64,000 nucleotides of DNA from Rhodocytophaga rosea (GTDB taxonomy: Bacteria > Bacteroidota > Bacteroidia > Cytophagales > 172606-1): NCBI RefSeq assembly GCF_010119975.1, contig NZ_CP048222.1:3366501-3430500 (forward strand), read 5' to 3'. How positions within the stretch are numbered: position 1 is the first letter of the stretch; each line of letters begins with the position of its first letter. Shown one piece after another: positions 18,311-27,599 of this stretch. A program made the translations under genes and the position numbers. The notes under the pieces were generated by a model. It did not search any database. It was not told where the DNA came from and saw only the letters and a list, made by a program, of their open reading frames with translations.

Positions 18311-19186
18311 TTACAATTTGGGTATATTTTCCAGACTTTGGGAAACAATGGAAATGGTTTTGCGTTGTTTAATATTGTATACCATAAGCTTTGCCTCCGC
18401 TGACAAACTTACCCTGGCATGTTCTTCTCCTGACTTTGTCTTTGTTAATTGTTGTTTGGCCGTGCCATCTGGTTTAATCCTATAAATGGAGTATGTTCCC
18501 TTTTCCATGGAAGAATAATAGATCCATTGCCCATCGGCGCTGAACACCGGCCATCCGTGGTATACATTCGGTGTGTTACTGAGGTTTGTAAGTGCTTTAG
18601 AACTGGCATCTACCAGAAAAATATCGTCGGAGAGCTGGTTGTTTTTCAGCAATACCAGGGTTTTCATGTCAGGGGAATACCGGGCACAGGTTTCTTCGTC
18701 GGATGAGTGAATGAGCCGTTCGGTCTGGCCGGTTTCCAGCGTATAACGGTATATGTCTAAAGAAGGACCTTCCCGGTCTGAGTTGAATAACAAGTATTTT
18801 CTATCCGGACTAAAGTAAGGATGAATATCTCTGGATGTATCCTGCGTCAATCTTTTCAAACTGGTCCCATCTGGCTTCATCAGGTAAATTTCTTCATTGC
18901 CATCCCGGTCACTTACAAAAGCAATCCATTCATTATCGGCACTCCAGTCGGGGAAATTGTTATTAAAAGTATCGTTAGTAAGCCTTTGTTGAGACTTATC
19001 GGCAACAGTCATCACATATAACTGCCATGTGCCAGTACGGTTCGACTGGTACAAAATACGTTTCCCATCCTTTGATAAACGAGGATAAGCGTTTTCAATA
19101 CCATTTTCAGACAGCAACACAGTGGGAGATTGTGCGAAAGCTTGTGCATACGCCAGCAGCATCCAGACAATAGCATAGGTTCTCAT
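18311..19186 (-). CDS. Secreted PD40/TolB-like beta-propeller protein
   Basis: 291 residues, signal peptide ending at AFAQ (about residue 19). At least five PD40 blades are visible: YPRLSKDGKRILYQSNR, FPDWSADNEWIAFVSDRDG, HPYFSPDRKYLLFNSDREG, CARYSPDMKTLVLL and WPVFSADGQWIYYSSMEKG. Such propellers are found in TolB and in many periplasmic binding or scaffolding proteins. There is no TolB N-terminal domain and no peptidase domain, so it is a stand-alone propeller. It precedes the DUF4350-like gene on the same strand. Binding partner unknown. Confidence 0.85.
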   Translation of the reverse strand: MRTYAIVWMLLAYAQAFAQSPTVLLSENGIENAYPRLSKDGKRILYQSNRTGTWQLYVMTVADKSQQRLTNDTFNNNFPDWSADNEWIAFVSDRDGNEEIYLMKPDGTSLKRLTQDTSRDIHPYFSPDRKYLLFNSDREGPSLDIYRYTLETGQTERLIHSSDEETCARYSPDMKTLVLLKNNQLSDDIFLVDASSKALTNLSNTPNVYHGWPVFSADGQWIYYSSMEKGTYSIYRIKPDGTAKQQLTKTKSGEEHARVSLSAEAKLMVYNIKQRKTISIVSQSLENIPKL

Positions 19187-19262
19187 ACAATTTAACTTTA
19201 GTGTGGAGTGTTTTCACTTATCAGCAATTTCCTATGTATGGGTATCAAAACCTTCCGGTAGC

Positions 19263-20093
19263 TTAATTCAGCTTAAAAGCGATCGGCACAGACATCCGTA
19301 CGTTTACCGGTTTCCCTTTTTGCTTGCCAGGTTTCCAGGAAGGCATCATTTGCAGGGTTTGCACCGCCGCTTCGTCGCAGCCATATCCTAAAGATTGTAC
19401 CACTGCAAAACTACCAGGTTTTCCATCTTCGTGGATTATAAATTCGACCAGCACTTTCCCTTCAATCCCTTTTTTTCTGGCTTCCAGCGGATACTTCTGC
19501 TTCCTGCGTATCATTTGACCTAAAGCTTCGATTCCACCAGGATATTGTGGGGCAATTTCTACTTCTGTATAAACAGGAACATCCAAAAGGCTTGCTTCTA
19601 TATTATTTTCAATCTCCGGGGTGTAGGTGAGGGTATATTTGTAACTGGCATCTTCCGTTTGTACTGCCAGGCTCAGCACCATTTTGAAAGGAGTTAAGGC
19701 CAGTATAGCATAATGGTCTGTAGACTGATTGAAAGTAAGGCTTAGTACAGCTTCTTTTTCCTGCAGTTGCCAGGTTCCTCTCTGGTATTTCTGGGCGCTG
19801 TTGCTGGTGAACTTAGATTTTCCTTCTTCAAACAGAAAAGTACCATCCGGATAAAACACGGTATAATCATCCCGGTCAACGGAGGCAAATTGTTTGGTAA
19901 TGTCGTATTGGATGGTATCTCCTTTAATAAATTTATGTACTTCTACCGACATTTCTTTCCAGGTATGTGCGGTAAGTAACCTGCCCTTTTGAGTTAAAGG
20001 CAGGTTATTATATGCGGCAGGAAAAGAAGTTTTCTTTGTACAGCCAGCTAAACTCAGAAAAACAATGCATAGAAATAGATACTTTACTCTCAT
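19263..20093 (-). CDS. Lipoprotein with lipocalin-like region and TonB C-terminal domain
   Basis: 276 residues. The lipobox LSLAGC places the acylated Cys at about 18. Residues about 35-160 form a beta-rich region (TVFYPDGTFLFEEGKSKF, RGTWQLQEKEAVLSL) of the lipocalin-like type found in Bacteroidota. The C-terminal 90 residues are a TonB C-terminal domain (QYPGGIEALGQMI, GIEGKVLVEFIIHEDG, SWKPGKQKGKPVNVRMSVPIAFKLN). Its last 25 residues are very like those of the next gene upstream (20141-21622), 47 bp away. A normal TonB is anchored by an inner-membrane helix that meets ExbB/ExbD; this one has a lipid anchor instead, so energy transduction is doubtful. It is probably the last gene of the BlaI-M56 operon. 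Confidence 0.85.
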   Translation of the reverse strand: MRVKYLFLCIVFLSLAGCTKKTSFPAAYNNLPLTQKGRLLTAHTWKEMSVEVHKFIKGDTIQYDITKQFASVDRDDYTVFYPDGTFLFEEGKSKFTSNSAQKYQRGTWQLQEKEAVLSLTFNQSTDHYAILALTPFKMVLSLAVQTEDASYKYTLTYTPEIENNIEASLLDVPVYTEVEIAPQYPGGIEALGQMIRRKQKYPLEARKKGIEGKVLVEFIIHEDGKPGSFAVVQSLGYGCDEAAVQTLQMMPSWKPGKQKGKPVNVRMSVPIAFKLN

Positions 20094-20140
20094 ATTCAGA
20101 TTAGTTTAAGTAGCTATACATTCCTGATTCAGATAGTATT

Positions 20141-21622
20141 TCAATTCAGCTTAAAAGCAATCGGCACTGCCATGCGTACATTTACTGGCTGCCCATTTTT
20201 CATACCTGGATTCCATTTGGGTGCATTGGTGATCACTTTCACTGCTTCCGCATCACATCCACTTCCGATACCTTTCAATACCTGCACATTTCTTATGCTG
20301 CCATCATTGTGTACCACAAACTGCACAAATACTTTTCCTTCAATGCCTTTTAACCTAGCCTCTTGTGGATAACTAATATTTTCGCTGATGTATTTGAAGA
20401 AGGTATCATATCCTCTAACCGGAGTTGGTTGCTCATCTACTTCCTGAAATATTTCTTCCGCTAAAGGAGCATCTGGAGCATTTGGGGCTGTAGGCGGAGG
20501 AGATACTGCTAATTGACTAGCTAAAAAGGCCTGGGCTGCCTGAGATATTTCTTCCTCTATTTTCAGTTTATCAGTAATATTATCTACATTTTTGATTGTT
20601 AATCTTGGATTGGACGTACCATCAGGATTTTTGAACATATTGATGTCACCTACAGTAATATTTGGATATTTTGAACGGTACTTTTCAAGTATTTCCTCTA
20701 TGGTTAGCTGTGATTTAGTACTGGTTATATTTTTATCCACCTGCAGATCAGATAAATCACTTTTCTGACATGAATACACAAATACCAGCGCAACAATAAT
20801 AGGTAAGCTAAGCGCAATCTTCCAGAAAGCTGGCCTGGCTTGTTTGAGTTTTTGTAACATATAGATTCTGTTTTTGATGGGAGGTTGATGAAAAGACGTA
20901 CTTATAGATATAGATTGGGTATGTAAAGTTTGTGAAACCAGCAGTTGAATATAATTTCCGGCAGGATATTGCTGTACGACAGCGGCATCGGCTAAGTATT
21001 CATGTACCTGCTGAACAGATTGTTTGAATAAATACACAGCTGGATGAAACCAGAAAAAGGCTTTTACAATCTCTACAAACAAAATATCTGCGGAGTGCCA
21101 TTGCCGGATGTGGGTAAGTTCGTGTTTCAGGATCTGCGCCTTATCGGTTTCAGAAATATCCTGGCTGTTGTCCCAGAAGAATAGCTTAAAAAACGAAAAG
21201 GTAGGCAGTTTTCCTTCGGTAAGGATGAGCTTGTAGTTGGTAGCCCGGCTGGCGCTGAAATTTCTGGAATAATACCATAGTTTTGTGATCTGAAAAGCCA
21301 GCTTGCCAAGTAACAGCAAACTAATAGATAGGTAAATATACAATATCCATTCCTGCCAGCTGAATGAATAAGTTCCGCCGGATGAAGTTACAGTAGTACC
21401 TTGCAGTTGAATAACAAATACCTCTTGAAGGGCTATGCCTTGCGTAGTTTGTAGGGGAATATTAATGGCTGGGATAATCAATGAAAGCGCCAGTGTTCCC
21501 AGAATGTACATTCGGTTCCAGACAAAGAAAACTTCTTTCCACAATAATAGCCGGAAAAACAGGTAAAATATAGCCATGCAAATGCTGGCTTCCAGCAGGT
21601 AAGAGAAAAATTGATTAATCAT
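20141..21622 (-). CDS. BlaR1-like M56 metallopeptidase fused to a TonB C-terminal domain
   Basis: 493 residues. Membrane helices lie at about 8-28, 38-55, 95-112 and 268-285. Between helices 3 and 4 is the M56 zinc site HELTHIRQWHS with the downstream Glu in VHEYLAD. After the last helix comes a periplasmic linker rich in Pro/Ala (PPPTAPNAPDAPLAEE) and a TonB C-terminal domain (GYDTFFKYISENISYP, GIEGKVFVQFVVHNDG, KWNPGMKNGQPVNVRMAVP). BlaR1/MecR1 relatives cleave a BlaI-type repressor after sensing a signal outside the membrane; here the sensor is replaced by a TonB domain. It lies 57 bp downstream of the second M56 gene in one operon. The signal is unknown. Confidence 0.9.
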   Translation of the reverse strand: MINQFFSYLLEASICMAIFYLFFRLLLWKEVFFVWNRMYILGTLALSLIIPAINIPLQTTQGIALQEVFVIQLQGTTVTSSGGTYSFSWQEWILYIYLSISLLLLGKLAFQITKLWYYSRNFSASRATNYKLILTEGKLPTFSFFKLFFWDNSQDISETDKAQILKHELTHIRQWHSADILFVEIVKAFFWFHPAVYLFKQSVQQVHEYLADAAVVQQYPAGNYIQLLVSQTLHTQSISISTSFHQPPIKNRIYMLQKLKQARPAFWKIALSLPIIVALVFVYSCQKSDLSDLQVDKNITSTKSQLTIEEILEKYRSKYPNITVGDINMFKNPDGTSNPRLTIKNVDNITDKLKIEEEISQAAQAFLASQLAVSPPPTAPNAPDAPLAEEIFQEVDEQPTPVRGYDTFFKYISENISYPQEARLKGIEGKVFVQFVVHNDGSIRNVQVLKGIGSGCDAEAVKVITNAPKWNPGMKNGQPVNVRMAVPIAFKLN

Positions 21623-21679
21623 GACTAAGGCTTAGATTTAGGTTGATTATATCGTTTTATGGAGCGCTGGCTTTGTTTA

Positions 21680-23401
21680 TCAAGCGCCAAGCTTAAATGA
21701 AACAGGAAATAATACTTTACTGGCTTGTGCTTGCCCGTTAAGCATTGCTGGTTTCCAGGATAAGCCAGCTTCAGAAACTACCCTGACTACTTCCTGGTCT
21801 AATTCAGGATGCAAAGATTCCGCTATTTCGATCTGGGAAAGGCTGCCATCAATGTTTACCGTAAATTGTACCCATACCTGTCCTTCTATAAAATCTCTTC
21901 TGGGTGCTCCAGGATACCTTACAGTTTTGCCTATTTTCTTATAAAAGGCTTCCAGGCCTTCTATAGGAGCAGGCTGGCTTTCAGTATGTGTTTCAGATAT
22001 AAGTGTGGCTTGAGTAAGTGAAGTTTCAGCATTAGAAGTTCCGAAAGAAATAGGTACTGTTTTCCGTACTGCTACCGATTCTCCATTCTGTTTTCCAGAT
22101 TTCCAGGCAGGAGCATTTTTAATTACTGCAATGATTTCTTCATTATAAGAGGCGTCCGGGCTTTTTACCACCGAAATATCACTGAGGCTTCCATCTGTAT
22201 TGACTGTGAACTGCACCCATACTCTTCCCTGCACTGTTTTGTTTGCCCGTAGCAGATGTTGTATATTCTGGCGTATATAGTGCTGGAAACTGCTCATCCC
22301 ATTAACTGGTTCTGGCATTATCTCTGCCTGGTTATACACTTCTATAACTGGTTTTTTCTCAGAGGTTCCGTAGCCGGTTATGGTTTCATCCAATTGAATT
22401 TCTTTTATATCCGGTTTATTTGAGTAGTAGCCTACCACTACTACCTCACCTAAGCGGTATACCCCTTTTGCATTTGCAAGAGCAGTCGGCTTGGGCTCTG
22501 TAATTTCACTTGTTTTGCAGGAATACATAAATAGCAGTGTAGCCAAGATGGGTAGTGCAAAAGCCAATTTCCATACAGCTGGTTTTGCAGAGTTTCGGAC
22601 AGATTGTATCATAGCAATGCGTTTATTGAGTTGTGACCGGTTGAAGGAGTGTGTAAATGAAAAATTGAATAGATGTAGTTGCTGCTTAACTAACAGTTGG
22701 ATATATGCACTGCTGGCAGTGTTTTGAAGTACTTGCTGGTCGGCCAGGTATTCATGTACTTCCTGCATAGCCTGTTTTAACAGATAAATAGCAGGATTCA
22801 ACCAGAAAATAATTTTTAGCAATTCCAGTAACATAGTCTCCCAGGAATGTTTTTGCCGGATATGCACCAGTTCATGCTGAAGAATCAGATTTTCTTCAGT
22901 TGCAGAAAGAGCCTGGGTATTATTCCAGAATATCCAGTGGAAAAATGAAAAGGTCGGCAGTTTCCCCATCGTAGGAATTAATGTATACCCAACTTTTTTC
23001 TTGCCGCTTTTTCCTGCCATTCTGTACAAATACATTATTTGAAAAAAAAGTCGTCCCAGCAGGAATAAGACAACCATACTATAGCCATAAAATACAAAGT
23101 CCCGGAAGCTGAGTGTGCTTACTTCCGTAGTTTGTATGATTACTGGTGTAGCCAGGTTCTCTTTAAAAGGAATAAAGGCTATATATCTATCAATATCTGG
23201 CTGCTGAGACAAATAGATAGCTTGCCGGCTCAAAGGAATCTCCATTACAGGAATCAGCAGCGAAAACAGTACTGCGAAAAGAATAAATATCCGGTTATAA
23301 GCAAAGAAACGCTCTCTCCGCAATACCAGATAATAGAATGCATAGAATACAGCCAGGCAAATACTGGCTTCCAGCAGATAATTAAGCAGGAGGGTTTTCA
23401 T
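21680..23401 (-). CDS. BlaR1-like M56 metallopeptidase with two TonB C-terminal domains
   Basis: 573 residues. Helices at about 7-27, 37-54, 105-122 and 285-302. The zinc motif is HELVHIRQKHS, with VHEYLAD downstream, as in its paralogue. The periplasmic part contains two TonB-type domains in tandem (about 345-440, FQHYIRQNIQHLL...GRVWVQFTVNTDG; and about 475-573, FYKKIGKTVRYPG...GQVWVQFTVNIDG). Its start overlaps the end of the blaI gene by 20 bp, so the two are surely co-transcribed and probably translationally coupled. Expected role: transduces an envelope signal into proteolysis of the BlaI repressor (known for the family, inferred here). Confidence 0.9.
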   Translation of the reverse strand: MKTLLLNYLLEASICLAVFYAFYYLVLRRERFFAYNRIFILFAVLFSLLIPVMEIPLSRQAIYLSQQPDIDRYIAFIPFKENLATPVIIQTTEVSTLSFRDFVFYGYSMVVLFLLGRLFFQIMYLYRMAGKSGKKKVGYTLIPTMGKLPTFSFFHWIFWNNTQALSATEENLILQHELVHIRQKHSWETMLLELLKIIFWLNPAIYLLKQAMQEVHEYLADQQVLQNTASSAYIQLLVKQQLHLFNFSFTHSFNRSQLNKRIAMIQSVRNSAKPAVWKLAFALPILATLLFMYSCKTSEITEPKPTALANAKGVYRLGEVVVVGYYSNKPDIKEIQLDETITGYGTSEKKPVIEVYNQAEIMPEPVNGMSSFQHYIRQNIQHLLRANKTVQGRVWVQFTVNTDGSLSDISVVKSPDASYNEEIIAVIKNAPAWKSGKQNGESVAVRKTVPISFGTSNAETSLTQATLISETHTESQPAPIEGLEAFYKKIGKTVRYPGAPRRDFIEGQVWVQFTVNIDGSLSQIEIAESLHPELDQEVVRVVSEAGLSWKPAMLNGQAQASKVLFPVSFKLGA

Positions 23402-23786
23402 CGGCCGAAGGATTTTTAGTATCCGGATTTTGCTGGATATGCTTTAACATTTCTTCCAGTTCCTGAACATCCAGGTTATCTTCTTTGGCAAAAAAAGAAA
23501 CCAGACTGGTGAACGAACCGCCAAAATAACTTCCCAGAAAATTCTTAAAGTAGAAATGTGTATAAGCTTTCTTTTCGATCAGCGGATAATATTCATGGGT
23601 TTTGCCGTAAGCCCGGTACCCTACAAAACCTTTTTTCTCCAGAATCCGGACAATAGTAGACACCGTATTGTAAGCCGGTTTGGGCTCAGGCATTTGCTGG
23701 AGAATATCATTTACTACGCCTTTACCCAGTTTCCAGAGTATCTGCATAACCTGTTCTTCCGCTTTGGTGAGTTCTTTTATGTTCAT
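23382..23786 (-). CDS. blaI: BlaI/MecI family transcriptional repressor
   Basis: 134 residues, normal length. The winged helix is at about 5-75: LTKAEEQVMQILWKLGKG, then PEPKPAYNTVSTIVRILEKKGFV, the recognition region typical of BlaI/MecI/CopY. The C-terminal half (YTHFYFKNFLGSYFGGSFTSLVSFFAKED) is the dimerisation part that M56 peptidases cleave. It heads the operon with two M56-TonB genes and a TonB lipoprotein. Two palindromes at 23867-23902 lie 81-116 bp upstream of its ATG and are the likely operators, giving autoregulation. Confidence 0.92.
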   Translation of the reverse strand: MNIKELTKAEEQVMQILWKLGKGVVNDILQQMPEPKPAYNTVSTIVRILEKKGFVGYRAYGKTHEYYPLIEKKAYTHFYFKNFLGSYFGGSFTSLVSFFAKEDNLDVQELEEMLKHIQQNPDTKNPSADENPPA

Positions 23787-24149
23787 AGAAAGGAATATGT
23801 TGGTTGCTATTTAATTCTAATTATAAATATGAATACTGGTTTTGTGTTTGAGTAAAATAAAATTAAAACTAATAATTTAGTTTTGCAACTAATTGTTTAG
23901 TTATTTTTTTTAAATCATTTTGTTATAAATAGGAGTGGAAGTAAAAGCGAAGAAAAGACCTTAGGATCGGTACATAGTATGCTATTTTGCCAACTGCTAG
24001 CAGCCTATAGATACAGATATAATTAGGCAGTTTTATGGGATAAATGTTATATATAATTTAAGAATTCTTAGATTTTACTCGTATCTTTAAGGCATATTGC
24101 CATTTTTTTAATAAGCCTTTTAACCAAATTCTTCAATTACATTTTACAT
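23787..24149. other. Divergent intergenic region of blaI and the ThuA lipoprotein gene
   Basis: 363 bp of AT-rich DNA without a gene. It holds the twin BlaI-type operators described separately. The half towards the plus-strand gene contains TATCTTTA at 24082-24089, a near match to the Bacteroidota -7 element, but with no good -33 partner. Confidence 0.5.
23867..23902. promoter_or_regulatory. Twin palindromic operators, probably bound by BlaI
   Basis: Two 16-bp sites, AACTAA-TAAT-TTAGTT at 23867-23882 and AACTAA-TTGT-TTAGTT at 23887-23902, each with perfect 6-bp arms. Their starts are 20 bp apart, about two helical turns, so two dimers could bind one face. They lie in the divergent gap between blaI and the ThuA-domain gene and could control both. 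Confidence 0.75.
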
Positions 24150-27100
24150 ATGCACCCTTCAAAAATAAAGTTACTTACAAAAAGCCTTTATATACCTTTA
24201 CTGGCGTTTTTAGTGGCTGTAGGCTTTTCTTCCTGCCATAAGGAAGAGAAAGGAGATCCCAGAATTCTGGTTTTCTCCAAAACTACAGGTTTCAGGCATG
24301 CTTCCATTGAAGCTGGTGCGGCTGCACTCATGAAACTGGGTACAGAAAATGGCTTTAAAGTGGATACCACCGAAGATGCCTCCAAATTTACTGAAGCCAA
24401 CCTTAAACAATATAGTGCGGTAGTATTTCTGAATACTACCCAGGATGTACTGGATTATGTGCAGCAATCTAATTTTGAGCGCTATATTCAGGCTGGAGGT
24501 GGCTTTGTAGGCGTTCACTCCGCTACTGATACCGAATACAACTGGCCCTGGTATAATAAACTAGTAGGCGCTTATTTTGATAGCCATCCAGAGCAGCAGG
24601 AAGCAGTTATTCATGTGGCTGATCAAAATCATCCGTCTACCGAAGGTTTACCCAAAGACTGGAAACGTTTTGATGAATGGTATAATTTCAAATCTCTGAA
24701 TCCGGATGTAAAAGTACTCGCCTGGCTGGATGAAAAAACATATAAAGGCGGAAAGAATGGCGATAAACATCCTTTTGCCTGGTATCATGACTATGATGGC
24801 GGACGTGCTTTCTATACGGCTGGCGGCCATACGGACGAGAGCTATAAAGATGCTCAGTTTCTCAAACATCTCCTGGGCGGGCTCAAATATGCAATGGGGG
24901 GAAGCAAGCCGGTAAACTTCACCTTGGCTAAAACGGAAAGTGTACCAGAACAAAACCGCTTTGTTAAAACCGAACTGGCTTTTAAACTGGATGAACCTAT
25001 GGAACTGGCTGTAACCAGCGATGACAGGGTATTTTTTGTGGAAAGAAAAGGCAAAGTTAAAATGTATGATCCCAAAACCGGTCAAACTTCTGTAGTCGGA
25101 GACATTCCGGTAAATACCAAATACAACGGGGGCAAAGAGGCCGAGGATGGATTGCTGGGTATTACTTTAGATCCCGGCTTCGACCGTAATCGTCAGATCT
25201 ATTTGTTCTATTCTCCGGTTGGCAGTGTGCCTAAACAAAATATCTCCAGATTTACGCTTACCAAAGACAATAAAGTGAATCTGGCTTCTGAACAATTAAT
25301 CATCGCCATTCCTACCCAGCGGGATGAATGCTGCCACTCAGGTGGGTCACTTGCTTTTGATAGAGATGGAAATCTGTTTATATCCGCTGGTGATAATACC
25401 AATCCTTTCGCATCGGATGGATATTCTCCGGTAGACGAACGTCCGGGTAGAAGTGCCTGGGATGCTCAGAAATCTTCTGCCAATATGAATGACCTACGGG
25501 GTAAAATCCTGCGGATTCATCCGGAAAAAAATGGCGGATATACTGTTCCGGATGGCAATTTGTTTCCGAAAGATGGTTCTAAAGGGAAACCAGAAATTTA
25601 TGCGATGGGTATGCGTAACCCCTATCGTATCGCCATTGACCATAAGCAGTATTACTTATATTGGGGTGATGTAGGTCCGGATGCGGGCAAAGACAGTCTG
25701 CAAGGTCCTCGTGGGCATGATGAAGTAAACCAGGCACGTAAACCCGGATTTTTCGGATGGCCGTATTTTGTAGGGGATAATAAAGCATATAATAAGGTTA
25801 ATTTTGCTGCAAACCAGATTGGGGCACCGCATGACCCGAAAGCACCTAAAAATACTTCTCCTAATAACACTGGTTTGCAGGATCTGCCTCCGGCACAAAA
25901 AGCCTTTATCTTTTACCCCTATGCCGAATCAGCCGAGTTTCCGGAAGTAGGCAAAGGCGGACGTTCAGCTATGGCTGGTCCTACCTATTATTACGATGAT
26001 TTCAGTGCTGATTCCCAGGTGAAATTCCCCAAATATTATGATGGCAAACTGCTGATTTATGAATGGATGAGAGGATGGATACAGGCAGTTACCTTGAAAG
26101 ACAACGGCGATTTTGACCATATGGAGCCAGTAGCTTCACATATCAAAATGGAGAAACCCAGTGATATGGAATTTGGCAAAGACGGAACTTTATATATAAT
26201 TGAATATGGAACCAACTGGTTTGCGGCCAATGATGATGCTAAACTGATAAAAATTCAATATGTACAAGGGAACCGGGCACCTGTAGTTTTGGCTAAGGCT
26301 GATAATAACGTAGGCGCTGCTCCCTTGAAGGTAAAATTTTCCAGTGAAGGTACCCACGATCTGGATGGAGATCAATTATCCTACGACTGGCGTTTTATCG
26401 ATCAGCGGATTAATTCGAATGATCCTAACCCTGAATTCACGTTTGAAAAGCCTGGTGTGTATAATGCAACGCTTACGGTAACCGATGCCAAAGGCAAAAG
26501 CACTGTTTCTACCATTGAAGTAAAAGCTGGCAATAGTATGCCAATTATTGCCGTAAATACTGGTGGTAACTCTACTTTCTTCTGGGACAATGCGCCCGTG
26601 AATTATACCGTAGATGTAACCGATAAAGAAGATGGCAGCATGAAAGCTGGTAATATTGATGCTTCCCGTATTAAAGTATACCTTGATTACCTGCCACAGG
26701 GCCAGGATATGGTTCAGGTATTGGGCCATCAGACCAAAGATGCAGAAACAGAACCTGCCAGTACACATCCCGGCCTGGAACTGATCAATAAGAGCGATTG
26801 TAAAGCATGCCATTCTATTGATAAGAAATCTATTGGACCGGCTTACCGGGATGTAGCAAAAAAATACAAAGAAGATAAGAGTGCAGCAGACCGTCTGGCC
26901 AGGAAGGTAATTAGTGGAGGAAATGGCGTATGGGGCGAAAATATGATGAGTGCCCACCCACAATTATCTCTGGATGTTACCAAAGAAATGGTAAGCTATA
27001 TCCTTACGCTGGCTGATGAGAAGCAAGCCAAAGAGAGTATTGAGCCGGTAGGTTCTTTTACAGCTAACCAGCATCAGGGCAAAGGCGAAGAAGGTTCTTA

Positions 27101-27599
27101 TGTAATTTCAGCCTATTATACCGACAAAGGCAGCAAAGAAGTAGGTCCGCTGATGAGCCGGGGAATGTTGATTCTGCGCCATCCTAAGGTGCAGGCTGAA
27201 AGCTACGATGAAGCCAGAGCTGCCCAGAAAACCAAATTCGGAGATGAGTTTCTGGTTACCGGTATGACAAACAACTCTTATATTTCCTTCAAAAACATGG
27301 ATCTGACAGATGTAAGCAAACTTACCTTCAGCTATAATGCCATGAAGATCACAGGAACAGTGGAAGTGCGCCTGGATAAACCGGAAGGAAATGTAGTTGC
27401 AAGCGCTAGTGTTTCGCCAAGTGCCGAAATGAAATGGTACGAAATGGCTGCTCCTGTAAATGCTACCAGTGGAAAACATACTCTCTATGTAGTATTTAAA
27501 GCAGAGGGTAATCAGCCAGGCGGAAGCTTTAACCTGAACTGGATTTATTTCCACAATGGTCAAACCCCTGCCAAAAGCCAGACAATATCCATGAAGTAG
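24150..27599 (+). CDS. Multidomain lipoprotein: ThuA, soluble-type sugar dehydrogenase, PKD, cytochrome c, CBM6-like
   Basis: 1149 residues, lipoprotein signal (VAVGFSSC, Cys about 29). Domains in order: ThuA amidotransferase-like (about 38-250, ILVFSKTTGFRHASIEAG, GGGFVGVHSATDTEYNWPWY); a GSDH/PQQ-type six-blade propeller (about 275-695, ERKGKVKMYDPKTG, HSGGSLAFDRDGNLFISAGDN); a PKD domain (about 705-790); a class-I cytochrome c with heme motif CKACH (about 888-892) and a distal Met in a MMSAHPQL context; and a C-terminal CBM6-like module (about 1020-1140). Such fusions are known from Bacteroidota and Planctomycetota and are thought to oxidise sugars at the cell surface and pass electrons to a heme. 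PQQ dependence and substrate are inference. It is a single-gene unit followed by a hairpin at 27632-27659. Confidence 0.9.
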   Translation: MHPSKIKLLTKSLYIPLLAFLVAVGFSSCHKEEKGDPRILVFSKTTGFRHASIEAGAAALMKLGTENGFKVDTTEDASKFTEANLKQYSAVVFLNTTQDVLDYVQQSNFERYIQAGGGFVGVHSATDTEYNWPWYNKLVGAYFDSHPEQQEAVIHVADQNHPSTEGLPKDWKRFDEWYNFKSLNPDVKVLAWLDEKTYKGGKNGDKHPFAWYHDYDGGRAFYTAGGHTDESYKDAQFLKHLLGGLKYAMGGSKPVNFTLAKTESVPEQNRFVKTELAFKLDEPMELAVTSDDRVFFVERKGKVKMYDPKTGQTSVVGDIPVNTKYNGGKEAEDGLLGITLDPGFDRNRQIYLFYSPVGSVPKQNISRFTLTKDNKVNLASEQLIIAIPTQRDECCHSGGSLAFDRDGNLFISAGDNTNPFASDGYSPVDERPGRSAWDAQKSSANMNDLRGKILRIHPEKNGGYTVPDGNLFPKDGSKGKPEIYAMGMRNPYRIAIDHKQYYLYWGDVGPDAGKDSLQGPRGHDEVNQARKPGFFGWPYFVGDNKAYNKVNFAANQIGAPHDPKAPKNTSPNNTGLQDLPPAQKAFIFYPYAESAEFPEVGKGGRSAMAGPTYYYDDFSADSQVKFPKYYDGKLLIYEWMRGWIQAVTLKDNGDFDHMEPVASHIKMEKPSDMEFGKDGTLYIIEYGTNWFAANDDAKLIKIQYVQGNRAPVVLAKADNNVGAAPLKVKFSSEGTHDLDGDQLSYDWRFIDQRINSNDPNPEFTFEKPGVYNATLTVTDAKGKSTVSTIEVKAGNSMPIIAVNTGGNSTFFWDNAPVNYTVDVTDKEDGSMKAGNIDASRIKVYLDYLPQGQDMVQVLGHQTKDAETEPASTHPGLELINKSDCKACHSIDKKSIGPAYRDVAKKYKEDKSAADRLARKVISGGNGVWGENMMSAHPQLSLDVTKEMVSYILTLADEKQAKESIEPVGSFTANQHQGKGEEGSYVISAYYTDKGSKEVGPLMSRGMLILRHPKVQAESYDEARAAQKTKFGDEFLVTGMTNNSYISFKNMDLTDVSKLTFSYNAMKITGTVEVRLDKPEGNVVASASVSPSAEMKWYEMAAPVNATSGKHTLYVVFKAEGNQPGGSFNLNWIYFHNGQTPAKSQTISMK

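Noticed and set aside
20141-23401. The two M56 genes as true beta-lactam resistance sensors (BlaR1)
   Set aside because: The C-terminal penicillin-binding sensor domain is absent, and TonB-type domains take its place; no beta-lactamase gene is nearby.
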